A stretch of 64,000 nt of DNA, from assembly GCA_947498595.1 (NCBI GenBank), contig CANMKX010000001.1:186001-250000 (forward strand), given 5' to 3'. The position numbers and the translations under genes are program-made. Positions 51,436 through 59,355 of the stretch are shown here, piece after piece. The first letter of the stretch is position 1; every line of letters starts with the position of its first letter. The notes under the pieces are model-generated. The model saw nothing but the letters and a program-made list of their open reading frames with translations, did not search any database and was not told the DNA's origin. Source of the stretch: an uncultured Aquimarina sp. (GTDB lineage: Bacteria > Bacteroidota > Bacteroidia > Flavobacteriales > Flavobacteriaceae).

Positions 51436-51443
51436 TAGATTTG
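51436..51443 (+). promoter_or_regulatory. promoter -7 element of the cobalamin operon
   Basis: TAGATTTG (51436-51443) is a full match to the Bacteroidota TAnnTTTG element, 26 bp before the cobW ATG. I looked through 51235-51468 for a B12 box and a cobalamin riboswitch fold and saw none. Confidence 0.5.
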
Positions 51444-51468
51444 TTGGAATGTTTTAAGAAATAAAGAA

Positions 51469-52563
51469 ATGGCTATACAAACACAAAAAATACCAGTAAC
51501 AATAATCACAGGGTTTTTAGGATCAGGAAAAACAACATTGATCCATCAAATTGCTAAAAATGCTAATGGAAGACGATTAGCAATTATAGTAAATGAATTT
51601 GGAGAATTAGGAATGGATGGAGAGATTCTTAAAGGAAATGATTGTGGATGTGAAGAAGAAAATATTTTAGAACTAAGCAATGGATGTCTGTGTTGTACTG
51701 TTCAAGAAGAATTTTTGCCAACAATGTTAGAACTGATGGAACGAAAAGAAGATATAGACCATATCATTATTGAAACATCAGGATTGGCATTACCTAAACC
51801 ATTAGTAAAAGCCTTCAATTGGCCAGATTTAAAACCTCAAATAACAGTAGATGCAGTAATTACTGCTGTAGATTGTGTAGGACAAGCTACAGGAGAAATA
51901 TGTGATAGAGAAAAAGTACAAGCTCAAAGAGTAGAAGACGAAAATCTGGATCATGAATCCTCTATCGAAGAGTTATTTGAAGATCAATTATCATGTGCTG
52001 ATTTAATTATTATGACTAAATCGGATTTGGTTGATCAAGAAACATATGATGAGGTAAGTGGTATAATACAGAAAAAAGTAGGAAACCAAATTAAGTTGAT
52101 TTCGGCAGTTAAAGGAAATATTCCGATTGATGTTTTATTAGGAATAGATGCAAAATCTGAAGATTATATTGATGAAAAACATTCACATCATGAAGAACAT
52201 CACCACCATCACCATGATCATGATCACGGACATGATCACCATCATGACCACGATCACGATGAAGCAATCAATTCTGTTGTAGTAACTATAAAAGCCCCAC
52301 ATACACCTAAAAAATTAATTAAGGTTTTGGAAGAAATGGTGGCAGATTTTCAGGTGTATAGAATCAAAGGAATTATACATGTTGAAGGAAAACCAATGCG
52401 TATGATTGTTCAAGGTGTTGCAAGTAGGTTTGAAAACTATTTTGATCGCAAATGGAATGAAAATGAAGAAAAAAGTACTCGTTTGGTTGTAATAGGAGAA
52501 GAATTGACAGAAGATTCTATACGTCAGTACATTGAAAATAAGTTAACAGCAGTAATCGCATAG
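51469..52563 (+). CDS. cobW: CobW-type GTPase with His-rich metal linker
   Basis: A 364-residue G3E GTPase (COG0523). Walker A is GFLGSGKTTL (residues 15-24); NGCLCCTVQ carries the CxCC metal site; IIETSGLALPKP and MTKSDLV are the other G motifs. Between the GTPase and the C-terminal CobW domain is a linker of alternating His and Asp (about residues 239-264, at 52186-52262) that should bind cobalt or zinc. As first gene of a cobalamin operon it most likely delivers cobalt to the CobN-type chelatase, whose genes are not in the window. A zinc chaperone role is the alternative for this family, but context favours CobW. Confidence 0.9.
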   Translation: MAIQTQKIPVTIITGFLGSGKTTLIHQIAKNANGRRLAIIVNEFGELGMDGEILKGNDCGCEEENILELSNGCLCCTVQEEFLPTMLELMERKEDIDHIIIETSGLALPKPLVKAFNWPDLKPQITVDAVITAVDCVGQATGEICDREKVQAQRVEDENLDHESSIEELFEDQLSCADLIIMTKSDLVDQETYDEVSGIIQKKVGNQIKLISAVKGNIPIDVLLGIDAKSEDYIDEKHSHHEEHHHHHHDHDHGHDHHHDHDHDEAINSVVVTIKAPHTPKKLIKVLEEMVADFQVYRIKGIIHVEGKPMRMIVQGVASRFENYFDRKWNENEEKSTRLVVIGEELTEDSIRQYIENKLTAVIA

Positions 52564-52572
52564 AAAAACGAA

Positions 52573-53160
52573 ATGAAAATATATACACGTAAAGGAGATA
52601 CTGGTAAGACTGGTGTTTTTGGAGGAAAAAGAGAGTATAAAGATTCAGCACGTATAGAATGTATCGGGACGTTAGACGAAGTAAATTCTACAATAGGTTT
52701 ATTGCGATCTAAATTAGGAAATGAACATGAATGGCAAGCAAACTTGCATCGTGTTCAAAAGGATATGATGGATATGATGTCTCATTTGGCAAGACCTTCA
52801 GATTCTAAAAAAGAAAACCCTAATCCAAAACCTATAGATGGAGCTACTTTTTGCGAAGAATGGTTAGATACCTTAGAGGCAAATATAAGTTCCCCTTCAG
52901 ATTATTTTATTTTACCAGGAGGAAACGAAATTTCGGCATTATGCCATGTTTGTAGAACTCAAATGAGAAGAGGAGAACGTACTTTAGTGACATTAATGAA
53001 AGAAGATCCAGCTTGTGTAGAAGAATATATTTTGGCATATATCAATAGATTGTCAGATTTGTTTTTTACAATGGCACGTTCTGAAATGGATAAAACTGGA
53101 GTTGCAGAAGAAAAATGGCAATTATTCTTGTATAAAAGAAAGAAGAAAAAAACAACATAA
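52573..53160 (+). CDS. pduO: ATP:cob(I)alamin adenosyltransferase (PduO type)
   Basis: A 195-residue enzyme that transfers the adenosyl group from ATP to cobalt. MKIYTRKGDTGKTGVFGG is the conserved ATP-binding N-terminus of PduO/MMAB-type transferases; IECIGTLDEVNSTIGLLRS, FILPGGNEISALCHVCRTQMRRGER and YINRLSDLFFTMAR (with the RLSD motif) follow in order. The trimeric PduO class replaces CobO/BtuR here. It lies 9 bp after cobW and 3 bp before cobI. Confidence 0.92.
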   Translation: MKIYTRKGDTGKTGVFGGKREYKDSARIECIGTLDEVNSTIGLLRSKLGNEHEWQANLHRVQKDMMDMMSHLARPSDSKKENPNPKPIDGATFCEEWLDTLEANISSPSDYFILPGGNEISALCHVCRTQMRRGERTLVTLMKEDPACVEEYILAYINRLSDLFFTMARSEMDKTGVAEEKWQLFLYKRKKKKTT

Positions 53161-53163
53161 GAT

Positions 53164-53856
53164 TTGCATACAATATACGGAGTAGCTTTAGGGCCTGGAG
53201 ATCCAGAATTAATAACCCTTAAAGCGTTACGAGTTTTACAAGAAGCGGATGTGATTTTTTATCCGGGATCTATAAATAAGGGTATACAAAAAAGTTTTGT
53301 GTACCCTATGTTGTCTTATCATGGTTTAGAAAATAAGCAATTAGAAGGATTTTATCTCGAAATGACATTGGATAGAATTTCGGCTAAAGAAATGTATAGT
53401 CGTACAACAGAAAAAATTATTTCAGCATACAAAGAAGGAAAAAAAATCTGTATTGTATGCGAAGGAGATATTAGTTTATATGCTTCTTTCTCATATATTT
53501 TAGAAAAGTTACAAGTAGCCACATTACCTGTAACGTTAATTCCAGGAATAAATTCATTTACGCTTGGTGCAGCACAACATCAAGTACCTTTAAGTTTATT
53601 AAATGATAAGGTAGCAATATTGCCAAGAGTGAAAGATATTAAAGAAATCGAAACGTGTTTTGAGTCTTTTGATACGATTGTTTTAATGAAAATTAGAGGA
53701 GGTTGGACAAATTTTCAAACTGCATTAGCACAACAAGATTGGAAGTATTATTATTGCGAACGATTAGGAACCAAAGAAGAATACATAACAACTAATTTAG
53801 TTGAATTGTCAACTAGAGAAATACCATATTTTTCCTTATTAATTATAAAGAAATGA
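53164..53856 (+). CDS. cobI: precorrin-2 C20-methyltransferase
   Basis: A 230-residue SAM-dependent methyltransferase of the tetrapyrrole family. MHTIYGVALGPGDPELITLKALRVLQEADVIFYPGS is the typical N-terminus of CobI/CbiL, with GVGPGDPELIT-like loop; CEGDISLYASFSYI (about residues 99-112) and PGINSFTLGAAQHQVPL (about 129-145) are the other two family blocks. The start is TTG at 53164, placed directly after the adenosyltransferase stop (3-bp gap); no ATG is available nearby. It overlaps the next gene by 4 bp. Confidence 0.9.
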   Translation: MHTIYGVALGPGDPELITLKALRVLQEADVIFYPGSINKGIQKSFVYPMLSYHGLENKQLEGFYLEMTLDRISAKEMYSRTTEKIISAYKEGKKICIVCEGDISLYASFSYILEKLQVATLPVTLIPGINSFTLGAAQHQVPLSLLNDKVAILPRVKDIKEIETCFESFDTIVLMKIRGGWTNFQTALAQQDWKYYYCERLGTKEEYITTNLVELSTREIPYFSLLIIKK

Positions 53857-55214
53857 TCAAAGTAGTAGGTCTAGGACCGGGAGATGCAAAATATATGATT
53901 CCGATGGCAACACAAGCCATTTCAGAAGCAACAGTTATTATCGGATACCACTATTATTTTCAGTTTATAGAACATTTATTACAACCCAATGCAATTTGTA
54001 TAGGGAAAGAATTAAGTGAAGAAGAAAAAAGAGCTGAAATTGCAATTACACATGCATTAGAAGGAGAACAAGTAGTAGTAATAGGATCTGGAGATGCAAG
54101 TATTTATGCTATGGCATCTATTGTATATCAAAAAGTAGCAGAGCAAAAATTAGAATTAACAGTAGAAACCGTACCAGGAATTTCGGCATTTATAACTGCC
54201 GGGAGTAAATTGGGAGCTATCTTAGGTCATGATTTTTGTTGTATTTCATTATCAGATTTAATGACACCATGGACTACGATTGAAAAACGAATAAAAGCAG
54301 CAGCGCAAGGAGATTTTGTAACAGGATTATACAATCCTAAGAGTAAAAAAAGATATTGGCAATTAGCGGCTTTAAAAGAAATTTATTTAACTCATAGAGC
54401 AGCCGATACACCCGTAGCTATTTGTAAACAATTAGGGAGAACACAGGAAAATATAAAAATCACAACACTAGGTAAGTTTGATGTAGAAGATGTGGATATG
54501 TTTAGTGTTGTTATGATTGGTAATAGTCAAACTTTTCAATACAAAAATAATTTAGTTACACCTCGAGGATATCTAAATCGTAAGCCAGAAACAGGGAACG
54601 AAATTCAAGAAGCAAGCTTTCAAGAGATAGTAGCCAAAGTACCAAAAAACAAATACCCTAAAGACTTTTTATGGGCAGCAATGCGTTGTATCCATACAGC
54701 TGGAGATTTTGAATACCTTAATTATATAGAAACCTCAATAGCAGCTATCGAAAAATGGCATGATTATTTAAAAAAAGGAGGAATTATTGTTACAGATGTA
54801 ACAATGGTACAAGCAGGTATAACAAAAGCCTTTACACAAAAATATAAAAACAAGGTTGTTTGTTTATTAAATGATCCAGAAGCATTAGCCATAGCAGAAA
54901 AAGAAGGATTAACCCGCTCACAAGCAGGAATAAAATTAGCAGCACAACGGTATCCAGATGCATTATTTGTTATAGGTAACGCACCTACAGCACTGATAGA
55001 GATCACTGATCAAATTTATGATGGAATTTTAAAACCAGTAGGAGTAATAGGAGCACCTGTAGGATTTATTAATGTAATTGAATCAAAATCAAGATTGAAA
55101 ATGCTAAAGAATATTGATTATGCTTTAATAAGCGAAAGAAGAGGTGGTAGTAATTTTGCTGCGGCTATAGTTAATGCAGCATTTACATTAGATCAAGCAG
55201 AAAAACATATATAG
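53853..55214 (+). CDS. cobJ-cobH: fused precorrin-3B C17-methyltransferase and precorrin-8X methylmutase
   Basis: A 453-residue fusion. Residues 1-245 are CobJ/CbiH: MIKVVGLGPGDAKYMIPMATQAI, VVVIGSGDASIYAMAS, VPGISAFITAGSKLGAILGHDFCCISLSDLMTPW and GLYNPKSKKR. Residues about 250-453 are CobH/CbiC: MRCIHTAGDFEYLNY with the catalytic His, KKGGIIVTDVTMVQAGIT, FVIGNAPTALIEI and VGAPVGFINVIESKSRL. The two activities act at ring contraction and methyl migration, separated in the pathway by CobM, CobK and CobL steps, so the fusion joins non-consecutive enzymes. It overlaps cobI by 4 bp and is followed by bluB. Confidence 0.92.
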   Translation: MIKVVGLGPGDAKYMIPMATQAISEATVIIGYHYYFQFIEHLLQPNAICIGKELSEEEKRAEIAITHALEGEQVVVIGSGDASIYAMASIVYQKVAEQKLELTVETVPGISAFITAGSKLGAILGHDFCCISLSDLMTPWTTIEKRIKAAAQGDFVTGLYNPKSKKRYWQLAALKEIYLTHRAADTPVAICKQLGRTQENIKITTLGKFDVEDVDMFSVVMIGNSQTFQYKNNLVTPRGYLNRKPETGNEIQEASFQEIVAKVPKNKYPKDFLWAAMRCIHTAGDFEYLNYIETSIAAIEKWHDYLKKGGIIVTDVTMVQAGITKAFTQKYKNKVVCLLNDPEALAIAEKEGLTRSQAGIKLAAQRYPDALFVIGNAPTALIEITDQIYDGILKPVGVIGAPVGFINVIESKSRLKMLKNIDYALISERRGGSNFAAAIVNAAFTLDQAEKHI

Positions 55215-55216
55215 AG

Positions 55217-55873
55217 ATGGAAACAAGTCCGCAACGAGTATTTTCAAATGAAGAACAAGAATTACTAGAAGAAATAATGCTTCATCGTAGGGATGTTCGT
55301 GGGAATAGGTTTAAAGAAACACCAATTCCAGAAATGATTATTGATAAGATACTTCAAGCAGGATTAGCCGCACCATCAGTTGGATTCTCACAACCTTGGG
55401 AATTTGTATTGATAGAAAGTTTACAAACAAAGGAAGCAGTAAAGGCTACTTTTTCTGAAGAAACACAAAAAGCTGCAGCACAATTTGCAGACGAAAAACA
55501 GAAAGAATACATTCAGTTAAAATTAGAGGGTATCATAGAAGCACCACTAAATATAGCTGTATTTTACAAACCAAAAGAAGGACCTGTTTTAGGACAAACA
55601 AGCATGCCGAATATGGGAAAATACAGTGTTGTTTGTGCTATTCAAAATATGTGGTTAATGGCTCGCTCGCTCAATGTTGGGATGGGATGGGTGAGTATTT
55701 TAGACCCAGAAAAGGTGAAAAAAGTATTAAATGCTCCAGAAGAAAATCAATTGATAGGATATTTGTGCTTTGGCTACACAGATATGTTTTACAATAAACC
55801 TGAATTGGAACTCAGGAAATGGGAAAAGAAAAAATTGCAAGGAGAAGTGGTAATTAGAGAATCCTATACATAA
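55217..55873 (+). CDS. bluB: 5,6-dimethylbenzimidazole synthase BluB
   Basis: A 218-residue flavin-destroying enzyme that makes the lower ligand of B12 from FMN using oxygen. MLHRRDVRGNRFKETPIPEMI is the BluB opening; AGLAAPSVGFSQPWEFVLI is the typical FMN-binding segment; MPNMGKYSVVCAIQNMWLMARSLNVGMGWVSIL is the second conserved block. Its presence means the product should be true cobalamin with DMB and that this step needs oxygen. It is 2 bp after the cobJ-cobH stop. Confidence 0.92.
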   Translation: METSPQRVFSNEEQELLEEIMLHRRDVRGNRFKETPIPEMIIDKILQAGLAAPSVGFSQPWEFVLIESLQTKEAVKATFSEETQKAAAQFADEKQKEYIQLKLEGIIEAPLNIAVFYKPKEGPVLGQTSMPNMGKYSVVCAIQNMWLMARSLNVGMGWVSILDPEKVKKVLNAPEENQLIGYLCFGYTDMFYNKPELELRKWEKKKLQGEVVIRESYT

Positions 55874-55891
55874 TTAAAATTAGTTAAAAGA

Positions 55892-56545
55892 ATGAAATTA
55901 AAATTACTAGTAATAGCACTGTTTGTGCAATTTACATTATCAGCACAAATAGATGCAAACTCATTATTTGGATTACCATCAGCAACAACAACAGATATTA
56001 ATAATATCGATGTTACAACAATTCAAGAAGGAGCTTTAGTTTTTGATACCAACCAAAAAATGATGTTTCAATTTGATGGTACCAATTGGGTTGCATTATC
56101 ACAAGATATTAGTCGTTCAATAGTATTAAATAGATCTTTAACAGGAAATAACGGACTGTTAGTAAATGCAACAAATACGTATTTTGATTTTCCATTGGAT
56201 CTTGCACATCAACAAGTAAACACAGGAAATACATTTGAAGCATTAGGGAACGGAGAAGTAAGAGTGGAAACTGCTGGGGTGTATTTATTGTCTGCTAGTT
56301 TATCTACAAGTAATATGCCAGCTGGAGATACAAAATATATAATAGGTGCTTTTCTAAATGACAATTTAATAGGATATCTTACAAGAGGATTTGCGTCATT
56401 ACCTAATACCGACTGGTGGGGAGCAAGTGGGATCTTAATTTACAATTTAAATGCAAACGACCGAGTAAAATTTAGATATGTAATTAATAATAACGGAACA
56501 CCTTTGCATGCAAGATTTCTTAATATAGGAATCACTAAAATTTAA
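55892..56545 (+). CDS. secreted beta-sandwich (C1q/TNF-like) protein
   Basis: A 217-residue protein with signal peptide MKLKLLVIALFVQFTLSA, cleaved before QIDAN. Residues 35-75 contain the phrase IQEGALVFDTNQKMMFQFDGTNWVAL, common in Bacteroidota surface proteins. Residues about 90-217 resemble a C1q/TNF-type jelly roll: VETAGVYLLSASLSTSN, TKYIIGAFLNDNLIG, GASGILIYNLNANDRVKFRYV and the final strand NIGITKI. Odd in a cobalamin operon (19 bp after bluB, 4 bp before cobL). A surface role in B12 or cobalt uptake is conceivable but not supported by motifs. Confidence 0.6.
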   Translation: MKLKLLVIALFVQFTLSAQIDANSLFGLPSATTTDINNIDVTTIQEGALVFDTNQKMMFQFDGTNWVALSQDISRSIVLNRSLTGNNGLLVNATNTYFDFPLDLAHQQVNTGNTFEALGNGEVRVETAGVYLLSASLSTSNMPAGDTKYIIGAFLNDNLIGYLTRGFASLPNTDWWGASGILIYNLNANDRVKFRYVINNNGTPLHARFLNIGITKI

Positions 56546-56549
56546 TTGT

Positions 56550-57728
56550 ATGACCTTCCACGTTATTGGTATTGGTAATAAAGAGACAAAGTTTTCGGTA
56601 ACGATGCAAGAGTTATTTGTTAAAACAAAATTCTTTAGTGGAGGAAAACGACATTATGACTTGGTAAAAAGATGGTTGCCAGATAATCATCAATGGATAT
56701 ATATAGCGTCTCCAATGCAAGAAGTTTTTGAACAATACAACGCTATAGATAGTAATATTATCGTATTTGCATCTGGAAATCCATTATTCTACGGGTTTGC
56801 AAATACGTTACAAAGGCAGTATCCAAATGCTACGTTAAAAGTAACTCCATATTTTAGTTCGATTCAACTATTAGCCAATAAAACAATAACGAATAGTAGC
56901 GAGCTTAAAACAGTAACAGTACACGGTCGTAGTTGGAATGCTCTAGATGAAGCTATTATTAAACAAGAACCATTGATAGGAGTATTAACGGATCGTTTAA
57001 AAAATCCAGCAACAATTGCAAAAAGATTACTTACTTATGGATATGATAATTATAAGATTTATATAGGAGAAGATTTAGAAGGTGAAAAAGAATGTATATA
57101 TCGATTATCATTAGCAGAGGCTAAGCATCAAGAATACCATAAATTAAACTGTGTCTTATTAGTTAAAACATATACAAAACAACGTCATTTTGGAATTCCT
57201 GATACATCCTTCAGAGGATTAAAAGGAAGACCCAATATGATTACAAAAATGCCTATTAGACTTACAAGTTTACATTATCTCGAAATAGAAAATATAAAAA
57301 CATTTTGGGATATAGGTTTTTGCACGGGAGCAATTAGTATCGAAGCTAAATTGAAAAATCCTGAGTTAGAGATTATCGCATTCGAAAAAAGAGAAGAATG
57401 TTGCGAGATTCTAGAAGAAAACCAACAAAAGTTTGGAACTCCAGGAATAACTCATGTCATGGGAAATATCTATGAAAAAGATCTTACAAAATATCAAAGA
57501 CCAGATGCTATTTTTATAGGAGGTCATGGAGGCAGATTAGAAGAGTTATTAGAACGATTGGATGCAATAATAACCACCAATACAATTCTCGTTATAAACG
57601 CAGTTCAAGAACAAAGCAAAGAAACTTTTTTAAGAAAAAGTGAAACATTAGGCTATACAATTGCGTCCAATACTGCTATGCAAATAGATATGCATAATAC
57701 CATTAATATTATAAAATCGGTAAAGTGA
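56550..57728 (+). CDS. cobL: precorrin-6Y C5,15-methyltransferase (decarboxylating), CbiE-CbiT fusion
   Basis: A 392-residue CobL with both halves. Residues 1-205 are the CbiE methyltransferase: MTFHVIGIGNKETKF, IVFASGNPLFYGFANTL, VTPYFSSIQLLANK, and GVLTDRLKNPATIAKRLL. Residues 210-392 are CbiT: GIPDTSFRGLKGRPNMITKMPIRLTSL, then the SAM-binding WDIGFCTGAISIEAK and AIFIGGHGGRLEELL. It methylates C5 and C15 and decarboxylates the C12 acetate. Standard length. It follows the secreted-protein gene by 4 bp. Confidence 0.92.
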   Translation: MTFHVIGIGNKETKFSVTMQELFVKTKFFSGGKRHYDLVKRWLPDNHQWIYIASPMQEVFEQYNAIDSNIIVFASGNPLFYGFANTLQRQYPNATLKVTPYFSSIQLLANKTITNSSELKTVTVHGRSWNALDEAIIKQEPLIGVLTDRLKNPATIAKRLLTYGYDNYKIYIGEDLEGEKECIYRLSLAEAKHQEYHKLNCVLLVKTYTKQRHFGIPDTSFRGLKGRPNMITKMPIRLTSLHYLEIENIKTFWDIGFCTGAISIEAKLKNPELEIIAFEKREECCEILEENQQKFGTPGITHVMGNIYEKDLTKYQRPDAIFIGGHGGRLEELLERLDAIITTNTILVINAVQEQSKETFLRKSETLGYTIASNTAMQIDMHNTINIIKSVK

Positions 57729-57746
57729 TACCGTAATAAATAAGAT

Positions 57747-58661
57747 ATGATAAGAACATATTTTAAAATGCGGTCAAAGCAGTTTTTAAGAAGAGCCAAT
57801 CAAGACCCAGGATTGATGCTTCTTATAGCCATGTATATTTTTGTAATAGTATTTTATACGTTACCCAATCCATGGTTAGGAGTATTGTATTATATTTTTC
57901 CGATATTAATATACCAGCATTATAGAAAAGATTTAAATTTTCTGAAAAGCATTTACCATCATAAAGCGTACCTATTAATAAGCATAGAATATATAGGAAT
58001 AAGCTTTATTGTTTTTTTGTTGTTACAATTAAGAATAAAAGAACCCTTACTACATATCATAGGAGCCGCTTTCTCTTTTATAATACCATTTATAAAGAAG
58101 AGAGGACAACTACAATTAAAAAAAATACCATTATCGAGGATGCCAATCCATATTTTTGAATGGAGAACAGCGTTGCGATATAATAGTATTTCGGTAGCCT
58201 TAGGGTATTGTATCCTAATAGCTTCAGCGTACCATCCTTTTACTTTGGGAGTTACTATCGTTTTTATTACCATAATAATTGTAGAAACTTACTCCTATCA
58301 AGAATCCAAAGAAATGATAGCAGCTTATTTTGAAAAGTATAGCTTAATAACAAAATTAAAACAAACGAGTAAGTATATACACCTCGTTTGTATACCAGTA
58401 TACCTACATTATAGCATCTGGAATATATATCAAATAGTATATTTACTCTTCTTTATCTTTGCCATACAAGCTGTTTTAAGCTATAGTTTATTAAAAAAAT
58501 ATGGAAAATATAAAGAAGGAGAAGGAAAACGATTTGTAAATCCAATAGAAATATTAAGTATCTGTTTAATGATACTATTGATCTTTCCGATTCTATACAG
58601 TATAACAAAACTAAAGGAAGAAGCAATTAATACCATAACGAAATATGTTGAAGATAAATAA
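57747..58661 (+). CDS. ABC transporter permease-like membrane protein
   Basis: A 304-residue protein with about seven membrane helices, a short basic N-terminus (MIRTYFKMRSKQFLRRANQDPG) and no soluble domain. The last 17 bp overlap the ATPase gene that follows, a hallmark of two-gene ABC systems. Sequence does not match CbtA, CbiQ, BtuC or other known B12/cobalt permeases; it looks more like the permease of ABC-2-type exporters. Its place in the operon suggests transport of a corrinoid, cobalt or an unrelated substrate; no choice can be made. Confidence 0.65.
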   Translation: MIRTYFKMRSKQFLRRANQDPGLMLLIAMYIFVIVFYTLPNPWLGVLYYIFPILIYQHYRKDLNFLKSIYHHKAYLLISIEYIGISFIVFLLLQLRIKEPLLHIIGAAFSFIIPFIKKRGQLQLKKIPLSRMPIHIFEWRTALRYNSISVALGYCILIASAYHPFTLGVTIVFITIIIVETYSYQESKEMIAAYFEKYSLITKLKQTSKYIHLVCIPVYLHYSIWNIYQIVYLLFFIFAIQAVLSYSLLKKYGKYKEGEGKRFVNPIEILSICLMILLIFPILYSITKLKEEAINTITKYVEDK

Positions 58662-59319
58662 GTTAACGGTATCTTATAAAGATAAAAAAATATTAAAAGG
58701 TATTGATTGCGAAATAAACCAAGGAGAAGTTTTTGGCGTATTAGGACGTAATGGGGCAGGAAAAACAACATTATTTAATGCTTTATACAAACAAATAGTA
58801 TCTCAAGGAGAAATAACACTATCAGGTAAAAAATTAGAAGTAGCCTCTATAGCATATCTCGAAGTAGAAAATTACTTTTATCCATATATGAAAGCGAGCG
58901 AATATTTAAGTTTTTTTACTAAAGAAACTCCTACTACATATTTGTATAAATTAGCCGAAATATTTGAAATACCCTTAGATGCTTATATAGATACTTTTTC
59001 TACCGGAATGAAGAAAAAAATAGCATTGATAGGAGTTACAGCTTTGCAAAAACCAGTATTAATTCTAGACGAACCATTTAATGGATTGGATATGGAAAGC
59101 GTAGAAAAGGTGTACCTATTTCTTAAAAAAATAAAAGAACAAGGTACCACTATTTTAATGAGTTCGCATATTATAGAAACGCTTACACAAACTTGTGACC
59201 GAATAGGGTATCTAGAAGAAGGAGTGTTTAAGAATATATATAATAGAGAGTCATTTCAAACTATAGAAAACGACATTAGAAGTAAAATAAAAAAAGATTG
59301 GGAATTAACAATGCAATAA
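58645..59319 (+). CDS. ABC transporter ATP-binding protein
   Basis: A 224-residue ATPase. Walker A is GRNGAGKTTLFN (residues 34-45), the signature motif is degenerate (DTFSTGMKKKIAL, about 117-129, with STGM for LSGGQ, as is common in ABC-2-type ATPases), Walker B is VLILDEPFNGLD (about 138-149), and the switch His is in SSHIIE. It overlaps its permease gene by 17 bp. Together they form one membrane ABC unit without a substrate-binding protein, favouring export. Confidence 0.88.
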   Translation: MLKINKLTVSYKDKKILKGIDCEINQGEVFGVLGRNGAGKTTLFNALYKQIVSQGEITLSGKKLEVASIAYLEVENYFYPYMKASEYLSFFTKETPTTYLYKLAEIFEIPLDAYIDTFSTGMKKKIALIGVTALQKPVLILDEPFNGLDMESVEKVYLFLKKIKEQGTTILMSSHIIETLTQTCDRIGYLEEGVFKNIYNRESFQTIENDIRSKIKKDWELTMQ

Positions 59320-59355
59320 AATGTCATTGATATTCTAATACATAAGGAAAAGAAA

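Noticed and set aside
51235..51468. Possible cobalamin riboswitch before cobW
   Set aside because: The leader is only about 20 nt from the predicted start and no B12-box-like sequence or multi-stem fold was seen.
52186..52262. Run of His codons looking like an engineered tag
   Set aside because: It alternates His and Asp over about 25 residues in the usual linker position of CobW/G3E GTPases; a natural metal-binding linker.
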